A stretch of 64,000 nucleotides of DNA, taken from the NCBI GenBank assembly GCA_022829145.1, contig CM040753.1, positions 15,266,884 to 15,330,883 on the forward strand, read 5' to 3'. Shown piece after piece: positions 23,761-36,972 of this stretch; positions within the stretch are counted from its first letter, which is position 1, and each line of letters opens with the position of its first letter. The notes under the pieces were generated by a model, which did no database searches, was not told where the DNA came from, and saw only the letters and a list, made by a program, of their open reading frames with translations. The DNA comes from Albula goreensis (taxonomy: Eukaryota; Chordata; Actinopteri; Albuliformes; Albulidae). The position numbers and the translations under genes were made by a program.

Positions 23761-26700
23761 TGATAATTGGCATTTATTTTATACAAAATATGAAACATGG
23801 AAATTATATATGTATTATGTGTATACCTAGTGTTACTATGTATTATATTTTTAAAAGTTAATAAATGACCTTCATGGGAGAAGTTTCATTCCAGTGATTA
23901 TTGAAGACAATAAGGACTATTTGGCTGTTTCAGCATTTTGACTGGACATGTTTTTTTTAACCATCACACTGCTAAATGAAATGTATTCAATCAAAACACT
24001 GCCAGCTGAGCAAAAAAGTGATAATAGAAAACAACAACAGAGCAATCATTTTCGCCACAGAGATGAATAACTTCTTGCAAAATCGCAAGGACTAAAGGAA
24101 TCCCGTAAGCCACAGATGATCTAACAAGTAAATATATGCAATAATTGTGTTTTGGGGCAGAAAACAACCAACAACATAATCAGTAAAGGTCATGTCAATG
24201 AATATGGTTCTGATGTGTGTATTTGTAAGAGAGAATGAGAGCAAGAGAGACATAGTGTGTATGTGAATGTGTGGGAATCAATTAAGATAAAACTTTTGAC
24301 GCACCCTTCCTGTAAAGAAGGGCCACTGCACAAGCCTTCACAGTTGCAAAACTTTCATCATGTGTTGCAAAGTGTCTTGTATTGTTTTATGAAAAACTTA
24401 TCACCCTATTCATGTTTTATTCCTACAGTTCTGTATCTCTCAACATTATTTTGGGAATGAATAGAATGTATGTAACAACAAGGTCAAGAAAAAATTAATG
24501 TTTATAATGGTGGCCAAAACCATTGTATATGCTCACATTGTATGTGTCACAGAGGTACTATTGTGCTCCTCCATTTCATTGTCCATTTAACAGGAGAAGG
24601 TAATACAGCCAATGGTTCAGTGCTGCATTACAGTAATGTTTGATTCGTACAATGATAATCTGTACTAGAATCAGTGAAGCCTTCAGTTCAGTGAATGAGC
24701 CGCTACCATGGAAAGAAATATACAATACCACAATATACAGTCCTCATAACTACAGCACTCCTCATGGAACCCCGTAAATATCTCCCACCGAACCCTTTGT
24801 TACAGAGGACGGGGCCAATTCTTCATCCCCAGCATGTGCAGACTCTGTCTTATGCCCTGGTGACTGTCAGGAGCTGACTAGTGCAGGATCTGACTGGGTT
24901 GTCTTATGACCAAATCATGTTTTTACCCCACTGATTTTTCATTCACATGCTTGTTCACATGTAGTGGACCTGGTGGTGTTTAAGACCTCATAAAACATTG
25001 GTCATAATGACGGCTTCCATGGCCCATACATGCTGCTCAGCATGAGCTTTGTCAGCATATCAATCACATTCTGTTTGGAGAACAGATCAGCTGTTTGTGT
25101 GTTATGGTGCTGCTGCTCAAGGCAAAGTTGGATGGTCTCAGGGGCTTTCCCATTGGCTCTCTGGTGCAATTTGCTTGACTTGTGAGAGTGTGGGAAAGCT
25201 CCTCTCAGCTACTTTAGTGCTCAGCTAAAAGTCGGCACCCACTCCACAAGATGTGCGGCAGCATCACAAGCACAGATTCAATGGATACGTTTACAAAATG
25301 TATATACAATGGGGTCATGGAGTTTATTGTGCACCTCTGTAAGGCTTGGTTTTCTACAATTAGCAGCACTGGTTTTAGCTCATGAAGCTCTGAGCTTGGC
25401 ATCTAGATAAGTTTTAGTCAAGATCACCAGAGCTGAGACCAAAACAAGACTCAGGTTGGATCAGTAATTCACAATAGGCATAATATGTATTATAGCACAT
25501 ACTATTCCAGATCTGGGAACCCAAGTTAATTTTAAGTACCACACTGGTGTGAGTAGATTCAATAAGCATCTTTTAGCATAGGTTACCATGACAATGTCAT
25601 GTCTTCTGTTCGTCTTAGAAAAAAATTCTAGTGAAATATAGATGTCAGAGAACAAGACCCACACAAATCAGGTCCAAGATTGAAACAAGACCTAGACACA
25701 GATCTATCTCTGAGACAGGAGTAAATCCAATTTCCATATGAATTTTATAGCACACTTTACATGAATTATATGCCATAAAGCCTATGTAACCTTACCATTG
25801 GGGTACATAACGAGTTATGACAGCACATTTAACTTGTTACTGACAGCATAGTATCATCATAATGTATGTAGCTGTCATTTTTATTAGTAATTTGTATCTG
25901 TTTCTTGTTCTTTTCTCTTTTCTTTGCAGTAATACACTGTCATGGTTTGGTTCAGTAGATTATGTGTCATGCCTATGGCATCATCATGTAGGGCATATGT
26001 AGACATACAGTGCTACCTCAAGCTGTTAAAAATGATTGTTCAGCCACAGTAATGACCATCATTCTACATTCTACTCTTTTATTATATTAAATTTCATTAG
26101 TGATATGTAAAACATGTTTCCTCTATAGACAATTGGATGTTACACATAACAGTCAAGGGAATATTTATAATTTATTATGCTTTCAAAAAACAAAATGTCA
26201 AAACCTTATACATTCTTTTTTGTGTTGTGCACTTGTTGTCCTCTTGTATCCTCCAGAGACTTGTATTGTGAGATTAAAAAGACTAGCACTGGCCTTCCCT
26301 GTTCCAAATCTTTGTTTGGATAATTACAACACAAATGTACTTTTTGCCAAAGCCTTTTCTCAAGAGCTACCACTTTGAAGAACTGAGGTCACACAGGAAC
26401 AATACTTCTAAATCACATATAAATGCTGCCAAAGCAAGTACAGCTAGCACAGGAGACTATGGTTTACATGGTGTACATCCAGTAGCATGTCATCTATCCA
26501 GGCACTTGTTTAAGCATTGATCAGCTTTTGCAACATGTTTTGAAGACATCATGAATACAGCAACATTCATGAGCTGGTAAGGTACTGTAATTGCTTAATT
26601 ATACAAAGAAGACATCAATCATAGGTTAAGCAGGAGAATTTTAAAGTAATACAGTAATTTTCATATAGGCAAAAATCTCTCCTTTGCTGACTGTTGGTCA

Positions 26701-29117
26701 TGCCTCGAGACCTACAGTTTCAGGGTTGCTGAAGTGGTACAAATAGAGATCCCTCTATAGGTAAACACTTCATGAAGAGGCTGGGCTGCAATACCCGGGC
26801 AGAAAAATAAAAGCAAACAAGCAGGAGAAGACAGGAGATGAGATGGGAAATGACACAGGTGGAGTTCCTGGGGAGGAGAGCAGGAATGTGTGATTGGGTA
26901 GTGTCAGTATATTGCCAACCATCACTGCTCATATGTCACTGAGCCAACGTGTGGCTACTGAATGGTTTCATCTCAAAGTGGTCAAGGATATCCATTCAAA
27001 CATTCTTCTATTTGTCTTGATTTAGAAATTCTATGGATACTTTCAAATTTGTTCTTTATTGTTTATACTCTAGGAAACTAATTTCTTATTACTGGGAAAA
27101 CTTTACAGCAGTATGGAAAATATGAAATTTGAAAAAAAAAATGGAAATGCAATCATATCATTTATTTCCCTATTTATATTTGGATAATTTGTGAAAATAA
27201 TGCTTTGGCTGTTTTAATAACAAGAATATTTTTATGTAAAAAAAAAACAAAAACATCTTTATATCCTTACTGTGATTATTTAGAATTCCTTTTTTGAGCA
27301 TAACTTAACACAACTCTTCTCTTTAGTATTAACATAATTTTTGCAACAATGGCCAATCGATTCAGTAGTTATTCTGCTGGGAAGTGCAGAGGGAAGGTTT
27401 AAGACAAGTGAGCTCTCTTTGTCTGGTTACTTCTTCCCTAGGCATTCTTTCAGCAATGCAGACTACAAATAAGTCCCATTTCCTTGTAGGTCCAACCTCC
27501 AGAGAATGACTGACTACAAACATATACAGAATGATATTGGAAATCAAAATTGTGTTACCAAACGCAAATGTGAATTTTAATTTTCTTGCCCCAAACATTT
27601 TGAATACAACAATGAGTTAATAACTTTGTGTGTGTTGTAATAAAAAAGTTGTGTGACTGCTTTTTCATTTTCTTGTTTGAAATTACAAAGAATTTAGCCA
27701 CAATCTTACATACAGGGGTTCTCCAGAAGCTATAGGGTCTTCGGACATTTCATATGAGTAAAAATTTCAAAACAGAAAAAAATCTTTTCAGATTCACATC
27801 ACAGAGTCAAGATCCTGTAGTACGTGCCAAGGTTAGAGGACAAATACATTCTGTGGAACAGGAGTGCTGAGGAGATGAATTATCTTCCTCTAATGCAGCC
27901 TCTCTCTGCTGTTCCTCACAATCCAAGATGGCACTCTCCACATTCCTCCCAAGATTCCTATTTAGAGAGTGCTGGGCTGTTTTATGACTTCAAAGACAAG
28001 CATGCGTTCATCATAAGCATTCAAATTACAATGTGAAAGTGGTTCAACACGTGTCAAAGACCCTAATTATGAACACAAAGAAGGAGCATGCATGGAGAAG
28101 AAACCCGTTATGTACACAGAGACGGAGGGTGCACGTCAGTGTTATCGTAAGGACTACTGTACCTAATGTGATTTATAAGGTATCGATCAGACCTTTTCCT
28201 GTGGATGAACATACTTTGCCACACTCTCCTACTTAGCTGGTTCTCTCCCACTTTGTGTATCATTATGGCAATCCACAAAGAGAAAACAGATTAATACAAA
28301 TACAAGATGCTCATAGCTAATTCATCTGAATCCAATAATGATCAAATATTTACCTCTTTTCCTTAAAAGTTATCTGTAGATATTTTTTACTGTTTTTATT
28401 ACAGTGTTAAGAAGACACAGCTCACTGTAATAAAACAAGAGGGAGAGCGCGGTGATCACAGAAGTGAAATGGTTTTTTCTCACCAGCTTAATGATTTCAC
28501 TCAACCACTCTGGGTGATAGTGGGAACTCCCACTGGTCAGGAAATGAGACACAGAATGTACGGCTGCACACAGCAAAATCCTTTTGCAGGCAGCTAACTC
28601 AAAGCTAACGTTTCATTCCATAGTTTTCACTGAAAGGTTTTGGCATATGTGCTTTTCTGTTTTTCATTATCTTTGTGACTCTGTGATTAGAAGTGCTCAA
28701 GAGGCCTCTCACAGAGATGCAAAGCTTTTGGTCCACTGCAAGTGGCAGGATGACAAATTGTATCAAATCTTTAAATGTATTGCAAATGGGAGCAATTTAA
28801 TCTCCACAGAATAAGCACACTGTGAACTCCACAGGATGGGAAATCTAATTTTTCTGAGAGTGAAACCAAACTTAGTGATGCATGGGGAAGGACACTGAGT
28901 GACGTGAAGCTCCCGGTTTTATGGCGGAGCCAATCATTTATGTTTGCCAATGGCCATTTTGTCTGATAAGAGTAACTACAAAAAGGGCATTACTTTATCT
29001 CACTCCAGTCTGCTCCTTATCCAAAAGTTTAATCACAAAAGAAACATACAGATTGTTTTTTGTTATGCACCAAAATGTTATTATTTTATTATTAAGAATA
29101 ATTTTGGCATACTTTCA

Positions 29118-29153
29118 TTTTCATCCTATATATGAAAATATATAGGATGAAAA
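29118..29153. repeat. perfect 16-bp inverted repeat with a GAAA loop
   Basis: TTTTCATCCTATATAT is followed by GAAA and then by its exact reverse complement. Nothing coding surrounds it. Confidence 0.9.
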
Positions 29154-29490
29154 AACACCATATAATGTACTCAGCCATTGTACAGCCTGTGGTCCCAACA
29201 GTATTATGACTCTCCCATGCTAAGTCCTGCCTCAAACCGCCACATGGAACAGCCTGAAATAGAAACACTGACATGGATGAAGTGTGAGGATTGCAAACAA
29301 AGCTTCAAAGAAAAGCATTATATCATGCAAAGAAATCCAAACTCCTACTGCAAACTAATGAGTGGTTGTAAAATTGCAGTAGTGAAACAATCCATCATAA
29401 TGATCACCAGTGAGGAAGATGCACCCCATACCCCCAACCAACAGACTGAAGAACATACAAGAACAAAATATATTTGTGTGTAGATTCCTG

Positions 29491-29530
29491 GTATGAAAGA
29501 GCATCTGCTAAATGCCTGTGACATAATGCC
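29491..29530 (+). repeat. L2-type SINE tail fragment
   Basis: Contains AGAGCATCTGCTAAATGCC, the 3' tail shared by L2-clade LINEs and their SINE partners in fishes. The rest of the element is not recognisable. Confidence 0.55.
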
Positions 29531-30889
29531 AGATACTCACAATCCAGCACAGATGGGTCTTCCTCTCCTCTTCTGAGAAATGTTCTTTACCTTACTTCCA
29601 TGAACATTCTTTTCTATTTCCACTTGAGCAGCATTTTCTTTGTGAGCTACAACTTCATAATATTACATCTAAAAAGAGACATTTATTTGGAAGGTAAAAT
29701 ATGTAAAACGACTCTGTGATCATCAATAAATGTATATCTTTGGTATTCTTCATTGAGAGAGGCATTGTGTTTGTTTACCATATACAAGTCTCAATATGTA
29801 CTACAATACCCTAAGCTAAGAAACAAGGTAAATGAAGAGCTGTCACGACACTAACCCCAACCTTTATATGTAGATTCAGTCATGAAAAGGTGCCAGTGAA
29901 GATATGCTCATAATATTTTATACTGTATTAATGATTATGAGGGAGATTCTAATGAGTGCAGAGATGTGAAATCTGTATGTAATCTTGTGAATTAGGAGAC
30001 TGAAAGAATAAATCTTATTATAGTACAGAGTCATCCTAAACCAGCTGCCTTGGAAGTGGGATTGCTTCACTTGACACTATTAGGGCTACAGATGAAAGCT
30101 AGTGTTCCAAGCTTTCATAGATTCACTGTAAATTGTCACTCTTATCATTGTTATCACTTAGTTAAACCAAAATAATCCCAGCCACAACTCTCAATCTCTG
30201 GAGCATTTGGAAATGAAAGTTATAGTTTGTGAGATTATGTGTGTTTTATAGGCTGGTTTCCAAAAATTATACAATCTGACTGGTTCAATTTTAATTACCA
30301 TTTTATTATTAAATATTTTTTCTGATTGCACACTGATAATTGACTGCTTCCTCATCTTCTTTGTTATGTATGGTACATACACATATTATGGAAAAAATTT
30401 TAGAAATTACAAAAATAAAATAGCTTTTTAGCCATTTAGTTGCCATGGTATTCTTAACTGTATTTCTTTTTTCAGGTCAAAGAACTGCAGCTTGAAACTA
30501 GCAATTTCATTAAATCTGGCACTCTTACATAGATCTCTTACATTAGTCTTTGGAAATGCTGATTATTGTTTACTGTTCCTATCAACATTATACATAATTA
30601 TAAAAGTAGGAGGTACACAAGAAGTCCTCCCTGAAAATTAAGACTCCCTGTACATTTTGTTTTACTATGAGCCTCATAATACAGTGGCTTCTATTCATAG
30701 TGTATGAACATGTGGTTTCTGTTTATGAAATTAATTTAATTTATCAAACCACATTAAGTGGCAGCATGACGTCTCTGTACTTACATATGCACTGCAAAGA
30801 AGGTCTGTTCACAAAGCCATACCATACCAAAGCCATGTCATACTTACAGAATCGGACATGTGCAAAACTAGCTGTCAGTGGTCAGCGGT

Positions 30890-31090
30890 CAGTCTGACCT
30901 GCCTGTTTTCTGATTTTTGGATTGTGTCTCTGCCTGATTGCTGTCTCTCTACCTAGTCCCGACCTTGCCTGTTTTTTTTTTTGGCTTTGACCTTGGATCC
31001 TGTCGCTGTGCTCTGCTGGTTTGACCCTGTGCCTGTTTGTGACTCTGTTTTTGGGGTTTGCCCTTCACAATAACAACCAGTTTATTTCAT
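30890..31090 (+). repeat. CTG/CCTG-rich dispersed repeat end
   Basis: A T-rich stretch of repeated GACC.TGCCTG and TTTGACC-type motifs. It resembles the ends of fish LTR or other retroelements as I remember them. The family was not identified and the borders are approximate. Confidence 0.3.
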
Positions 31091-32623
31091 CTCTGTCTGC
31101 CCTTGAGTTCATACTGCACCCTAACACTAGCTCCCCAGTTCTAACTCCCATTCGCACAAGACACAGCCAACAAAAGAAGCACACACATTTAATTTAAAAC
31201 CGGTATGAATGAGAAACATGAAAACAGTAATGTCACGGCTGTTGAAGTTGGTCGCTTTGTGAAAAAAGGGGAATAATTTCTCAACTATATTTCAGTTAAA
31301 GTCATCCTGGTAAAGGCATATTGAAGGCAGCATATTGGAGACACAAATGATCACATTAAGAGTGAACCATAACAATGATTCTGTAAACGCAGCCGGGCAC
31401 TGTTATGTTTTCACTCATCCGGTGATAGCGGCCATAGTGATAACCTGAAAAGTGCTCCACTGATGAAAACAGAGTCACACAGATCATGAGGCGGTCATGA
31501 GGTTCGCAGCAGAGAGTGTCAATAATGCAGTTCTGGATCCCTTTAATTACTAACAATGTCAGCAGGAACAGATCTTTGAAGATGCAAAGCCTCAGAGTAA
31601 TAAATAATTTATTAAGAAACATATCATTTTATCTCATTACTATCACAAACTGTAGATGAGCCTGCAAGACAGAGTAACCCAGCAGTGATGTATGTAATTG
31701 TCAATCTGCCTCCTAATTGGCCCTCTGCTCACTGATCCCACATCAGCTGATGTGCAGATGTTTGGTGAGCATTCTGGTATGGCTGTACCAGCAATATAGC
31801 TGTCATGAATCACCAAGGTGAGTGCTGCACATGAGGTAATAGTTGAGAGGTTGAGATGAGTGTCGATGAAGTCCAATCTGTATGTGTGTATATATATATA
31901 TGAATAAACCCCAGCACCCCTACTTCCTGCAAGTTTGCCAAAACATGTTACATCACCACTTTACATAGTGTTAATTAATTATAACTGTGATAGTTTACAC
32001 TTCCTAACAGGATCTTTTTTTAGAAAATGTTCTGATCTAAAAGATCAATTAACAGAGCAATCACAGTTTCATGTGCAGACATAAATACTTAGTGGAGCAT
32101 TTGTAATGCACTTCTACTTTGCAGTTAATGTGTATAGTTCACTACCAAGGACAACAAACTAACTGAAATGAACACTAATGAATGCTATTTACAAATGTTT
32201 ATTGCATGTTTATTACATTTGAACTATCAATCATGCTGTATATTATAATGGGTTGTATTGTAATTAGAATATATAGCTAAGATTACTACATTAAGTCTTA
32301 CCAAAGGGGTTAGTTTTGATGTTGATGTGAACTGAGCCCATGTAAAAATGATAGCCTTGAACAATGTCCTCAAATAGCAAACTGGGCAGAAATAAATATG
32401 GAAACAGTGAAACACCAAGCACAGCATATTAATGGGGTCACTTTCCTGGCTTGGAGCTATCCTTTAATCTTGAACAATATATAATGTAGATGATGAAGTT
32501 GTGTGATATAATCTACTCTATATATTCCAAGAGTAATTTCCTGTGTCTTTTTTTAAACAATGAGTATCCCGAGCTTGCATTGCATGCTGCATGCTTGTAT
32601 CCTTTATATCTCTCTCTCTCTGG

Positions 32624-32624
<1 letters not shown>

Positions 32625-32713
<89 letters not shown>
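32625..32713 (+). repeat. GT microsatellite
   Basis: About 44 uninterrupted TG units, followed 50 bp later by an AC-rich tract. The pairing of a GT and a CA array within 350 bp makes a long imperfect inverted repeat. Confidence 0.97.
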
Positions 32714-32715
<2 letters not shown>

Positions 32716-32763
32716 CTGATTCACATTCTCCTAAGTGTTCTTACCAGAACATCTAGAGTGTAC

Positions 32764-32966
32764 AAACACACCCACACACACACACAAATAAACACATTCA
32801 TACAAAAAAATAGTCAGACACACAGACAAAACACATTTGTACATGTTCACATGCATATACATATACATACATACACCCACACACACACACACATGCAGAT
32901 ACATACCCACACTCACACATGGATATTCCAACACACACATTCACATACATACACCCACACACACGA
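32764..32966 (+). repeat. interrupted CA/CATA array
   Basis: A 200-bp tract of CACACA, CATACA and similar units. Confidence 0.92.
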
Positions 32967-35900
32967 ACAAATACAGAGACACAGGTGCCTTTAAATGGTA
33001 CATCAACAGATGCAATTACATGGAGGCCGAAGAATTCCACAGAAAATCTGCACTACCTGCCGCATTTTCACCACAGACCTAAAGGAAGTAATTACTGAAT
33101 TACTACAACCTGAATGTCTTACATCAGAAAGAACAAAATGATTAATATCAGATTTAGATGTCATTAAAATGCTTCAGATGCTTTATGATAATGATGAACC
33201 AATAGATTCTTTAGATTCTTTTACTTTTTTGACTTGCAAATGTACCATAGATCTCGACAGCAGCAGGGTGTGTGGATGTTTGATGTTATTCGGCCATAAT
33301 TGAATCAATTAAAGCACTTTAATAGAGTTATCTCATCAAGTTTCTTGTGTCTAAATTAGGTTTTGATTTGAAGGTGAGCAATAAAACCAGGCGTCTGGAG
33401 GATTGTGCAGTAAGCCCGCTTGTAGTGTACTTAGCATCAGACTAACTCTCAGGTTTAAACTATAAGACCACAGAACTACCTTACAGGTCTTTGGTCTTAT
33501 ATCAGTCACTCCAGATTCTGCTGAAAACATAGCGCAGTTGGAGTGACAAGTTGGATGATCCTGTAACAATTCATGGTAGTTTTGCTTGTCAGTGTTGCTA
33601 ACTCTTTCCCAAGGAAATTAGCTACTGACTGCTGAAAAAATTGCTAGATGTCTCTAAACTATTTAATTTTTAGAAATGTAAGTTGCTGAGTGGGTCTGAA
33701 AAGTTGCTAAATCTTGCCAGTTGGCAACAATGGTGCTTATGTATACATGCACCATCATGCGTTGCTGTTTGTAGCCTGTAAGTTATTGCTTGTATGTATG
33801 CTACTTTAATAAAAATACATGGTTAATGGTTCGAAGTCACTGCTTTATAGTATCCTACCTTTCTAAGAATGGACCCCTGCTGGCCAATGCCAACAGGCTG
33901 TTTGCACAAAGCTCTACATGAAGTGTCTTCCTCCAACATATGTAGCAAGAGCTAATCTTGTGGAATGTGAAGTGTAAAAGTAGTGGCAGCTGATTGTACA
34001 TGTATTGAATGCAATAATATACATCTCTGCTCTCTCCTGATTTTAAAAAGGGAGTTCCAGAAATGCATGTAGCTTGTCAGTAAATTTTGAGCAAAATGGG
34101 GAAAATAATTTAAAAAATGAGATTGCATTACAAGCAAAGCATCTCTACTAGTAATTATATTTTAAACTAGAGATGTGAAGGACCTGAGATGACTCATGGT
34201 TTTAGAAAATGATTGCTACCAAACTACAATCAAAATAGCACATTGACATTTGTTGTGTTGCCAAGATACAGGACCATACAATTAATGTGTCCTTTTTCCC
34301 TCTGTTTTGATCCCAGCTCCAATACTTGCTGGTAATAGTACATGTCCAGACTTCAAATAATTCATTTATTAAAGACGACAAACATTTTTCTGAACCTCAG
34401 CTGAATATATAATTTGAATTTTAAATCAGATCTAGAAACATATTTATTTACAAATGACTTGTTATATAATGGATCAATAACTTGAAATAAGTGTATGATA
34501 TGAGATGGCCTCGAAATAGTCTGAGTATGGATTTAATGGGAGTCATTTTGAGAGAAATGATGAGAAAAGGCACACAAACAGAGAGGCAGAGCCTTCTGCA
34601 CAGCATGAATCAGCCTGAGGTGGAAGCTCACAGCTGAGGTGAGGCCTTTGTTTGAAAAATACATGAGTGCAGTTGGTGTCATGCAGAGTTCACTGGGGTC
34701 CATAAGCCTCTGAAGTGGCAGATGTAGATGTTTGTATTGGTCTTCTCTGTTCTCTTCCACCACTTTCATATACCGTCTCTCTTTTTCAATAGTCGCCAAC
34801 TCTCTTTCTCACACTGTTACACATACAAGCCCAAATGAAAGAAATACTTTAAACACAATCTAATGTACTTCTCATAGACATTGTTGAGTCCTGTTTGAAA
34901 TCATTTTCTTATGTTTCTGAAATTCTGCCCCTGAGAAACAATCTTTGGATTGTCTCATTCTGATCATCAAGGACAGCATTCCAATAAAATTTTGATAAAA
35001 CAGTACATAAATCCAATCCACCCACTATTCCACAGAGTAATGGTTACCTTAACCAAAGTTAGTCTATAGATTATTCTTGTTTCTATAGCATATGTGGTAT
35101 ATGAAAATAGTTTGCATTACAAACCTACCTGACACCAGGCAGAAGTGTAATTACATACTTGGTTGCACAAACACACTTTGTGTTTGAGTGCAGCACTCCA
35201 ATAAATATTTTAACACATGTCACTTCTTCCAAAGTTTTATGTTATGAGGGTGCCAGAAGTTCTGGTCCAGAACATTCCTGGTTCAAAACCGATTAACATA
35301 AAGGAGGTCTTAAAAGAAGTGATATGGGTTAGAAAATGTATTGTTCATGTTCAAATGTCAGTAGAGGATGTTTTTGCTATTAAATATCAGATGCATCTGA
35401 GCCTGCAACTCTGCAGACCTGGGAGTAAAGTGACATCCCAACATCCTTTTGTGTGTATGGTGCTTGTTCATCGTTTACAAAATGATAAGAAGGCAAAAAG
35501 TAATGTCCTTTTTTGGGTTAAATCCACTCACAAACAAACAATAGGGCCACAGTGGCTAGGAAAAACTTGTATGGTGCAAAGGTAAGAAGCCTTTCCAGAC
35601 CATATTTGCCAACAAGTCAATCATTTCAAAATGAGCCAGTGGCAATGAAGGGATTATATTGAAGTATATAGTATATTTCTTACTTTGAGCCCCTACTAGT
35701 GCTTTGAATCCCTGCTAGAGTCTTCAAATGCATACACTATACAAATGTGACATGGTATACAATATTAATACAAGGGCAAGGTTAAAAGTGAAGTGCATCA
35801 TACATGATGCACAACACATTTAAATAGGACACATACAAAAAAAGTGAGAATTGTTATATTTTGGCCAACAGGAAGAGAACAGCTGTACAAAGAGTGTAAA

Positions 35901-36862
35901 ATGTGTACACATTCTTATACATACACATTCTTTACCACTTTCTCTGTCTATGCTGGCAATGTTATTTGAGGATATAATTCTTGTCTCTTTTGCACATGTA
36001 GAATATAAATTGTGCAATTTGTGAAATTATTTTTTGCTAATATTATATGCCATCAAAAATATATCATTTTATAAAAAAAAAACATGACCACAAAGGTTTC
36101 AGAAATGCATTTTTATTTAAGATCACAAACAAAAAATTAAATGCATTTGGCACCAGGGCTATTACTTGCCAGTACGACTGTCCTCTCAATAAGTTCAACC
36201 AACAGTGGATCTTTCACTCTTGCAGCCAGTCTTCTAAGTTCAACATTGATTCAGAAATTGTGTTTCTTCTCCATTCTGTTTGGATCATTGCCTTTAGAAC
36301 TGAATCATTGATCAGAATTGGCTGATCATTACATGGCTACTAATTAGCATGCAGGGGAGAGTATAAGTAGCAAGTTGAAATTCATGCTCAGGATCTATAG
36401 ATTAGATATCAATTAAATATCAGATATCAACCCTCGAGTAAGCAATTTAGAGGTGTCCTGAGTTGGCTGCTGGTGTAATTGTTTTTATGTATTGCCTTGT
36501 GTAGATGTCTGTCATGAGCATTGCTGTCATAAACTTAATAGCATGAGGTGTTCTGTAGATATCTCGGCTCTTTAGCTGGAAATGTTTGTTCAACAGCATT
36601 AATCCAATGATATTTTTGCTTATAATACTTAGGAAACAGTAAAAAAACTAATCCTTAGGTCGTGCTTTTTCAGCCACACAACAGTCTTACATCATACCTT
36701 CAAAGATCTTGCCAATATGGCAACCAACCTGTGAACTGAAACCCCATAATTCATTGAAAGTTAAATGCTAAACAAAATCCACTAAATTGTTTGTAGTGAC
36801 GATAAGGACAATAAATGGCATTTGCTCAAACAACAGAAGCCTCCATTACACATTGTATTGAT

Positions 36863-36972
36863 CATGGTTTATTACATGCCTCAAGTGTCCTTCACACATT
36901 GAATTGACATTGTTTCCATCTGTTATCTCAAGAAAAGTCCTGCTGGAAACCTTAGGCATGTAATAAACCATG
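36863..36972. repeat. 110-bp element with perfect 19-bp inverted ends
   Basis: CATGGTTTATTACATGCCT at 36863-36881 is exactly mirrored at 36954-36972, with a 72-base unpaired centre. It could be a tiny MITE or a transcribed stem-loop. No target-site duplication is evident. Confidence 0.8.

Noticed and set aside
32490..33082. Long Cys/Val and His/Thr repeat frames
   Set aside because: Translations of GT and CA arrays; likewise at 7672-8101, 51869-52111 and 59775-60059.
35217..35585. 122-codon plus-strand open frame
   Set aside because: No family resemblance and no neighbouring exons. Length alone is weak evidence in 64 kb of AT-rich DNA.
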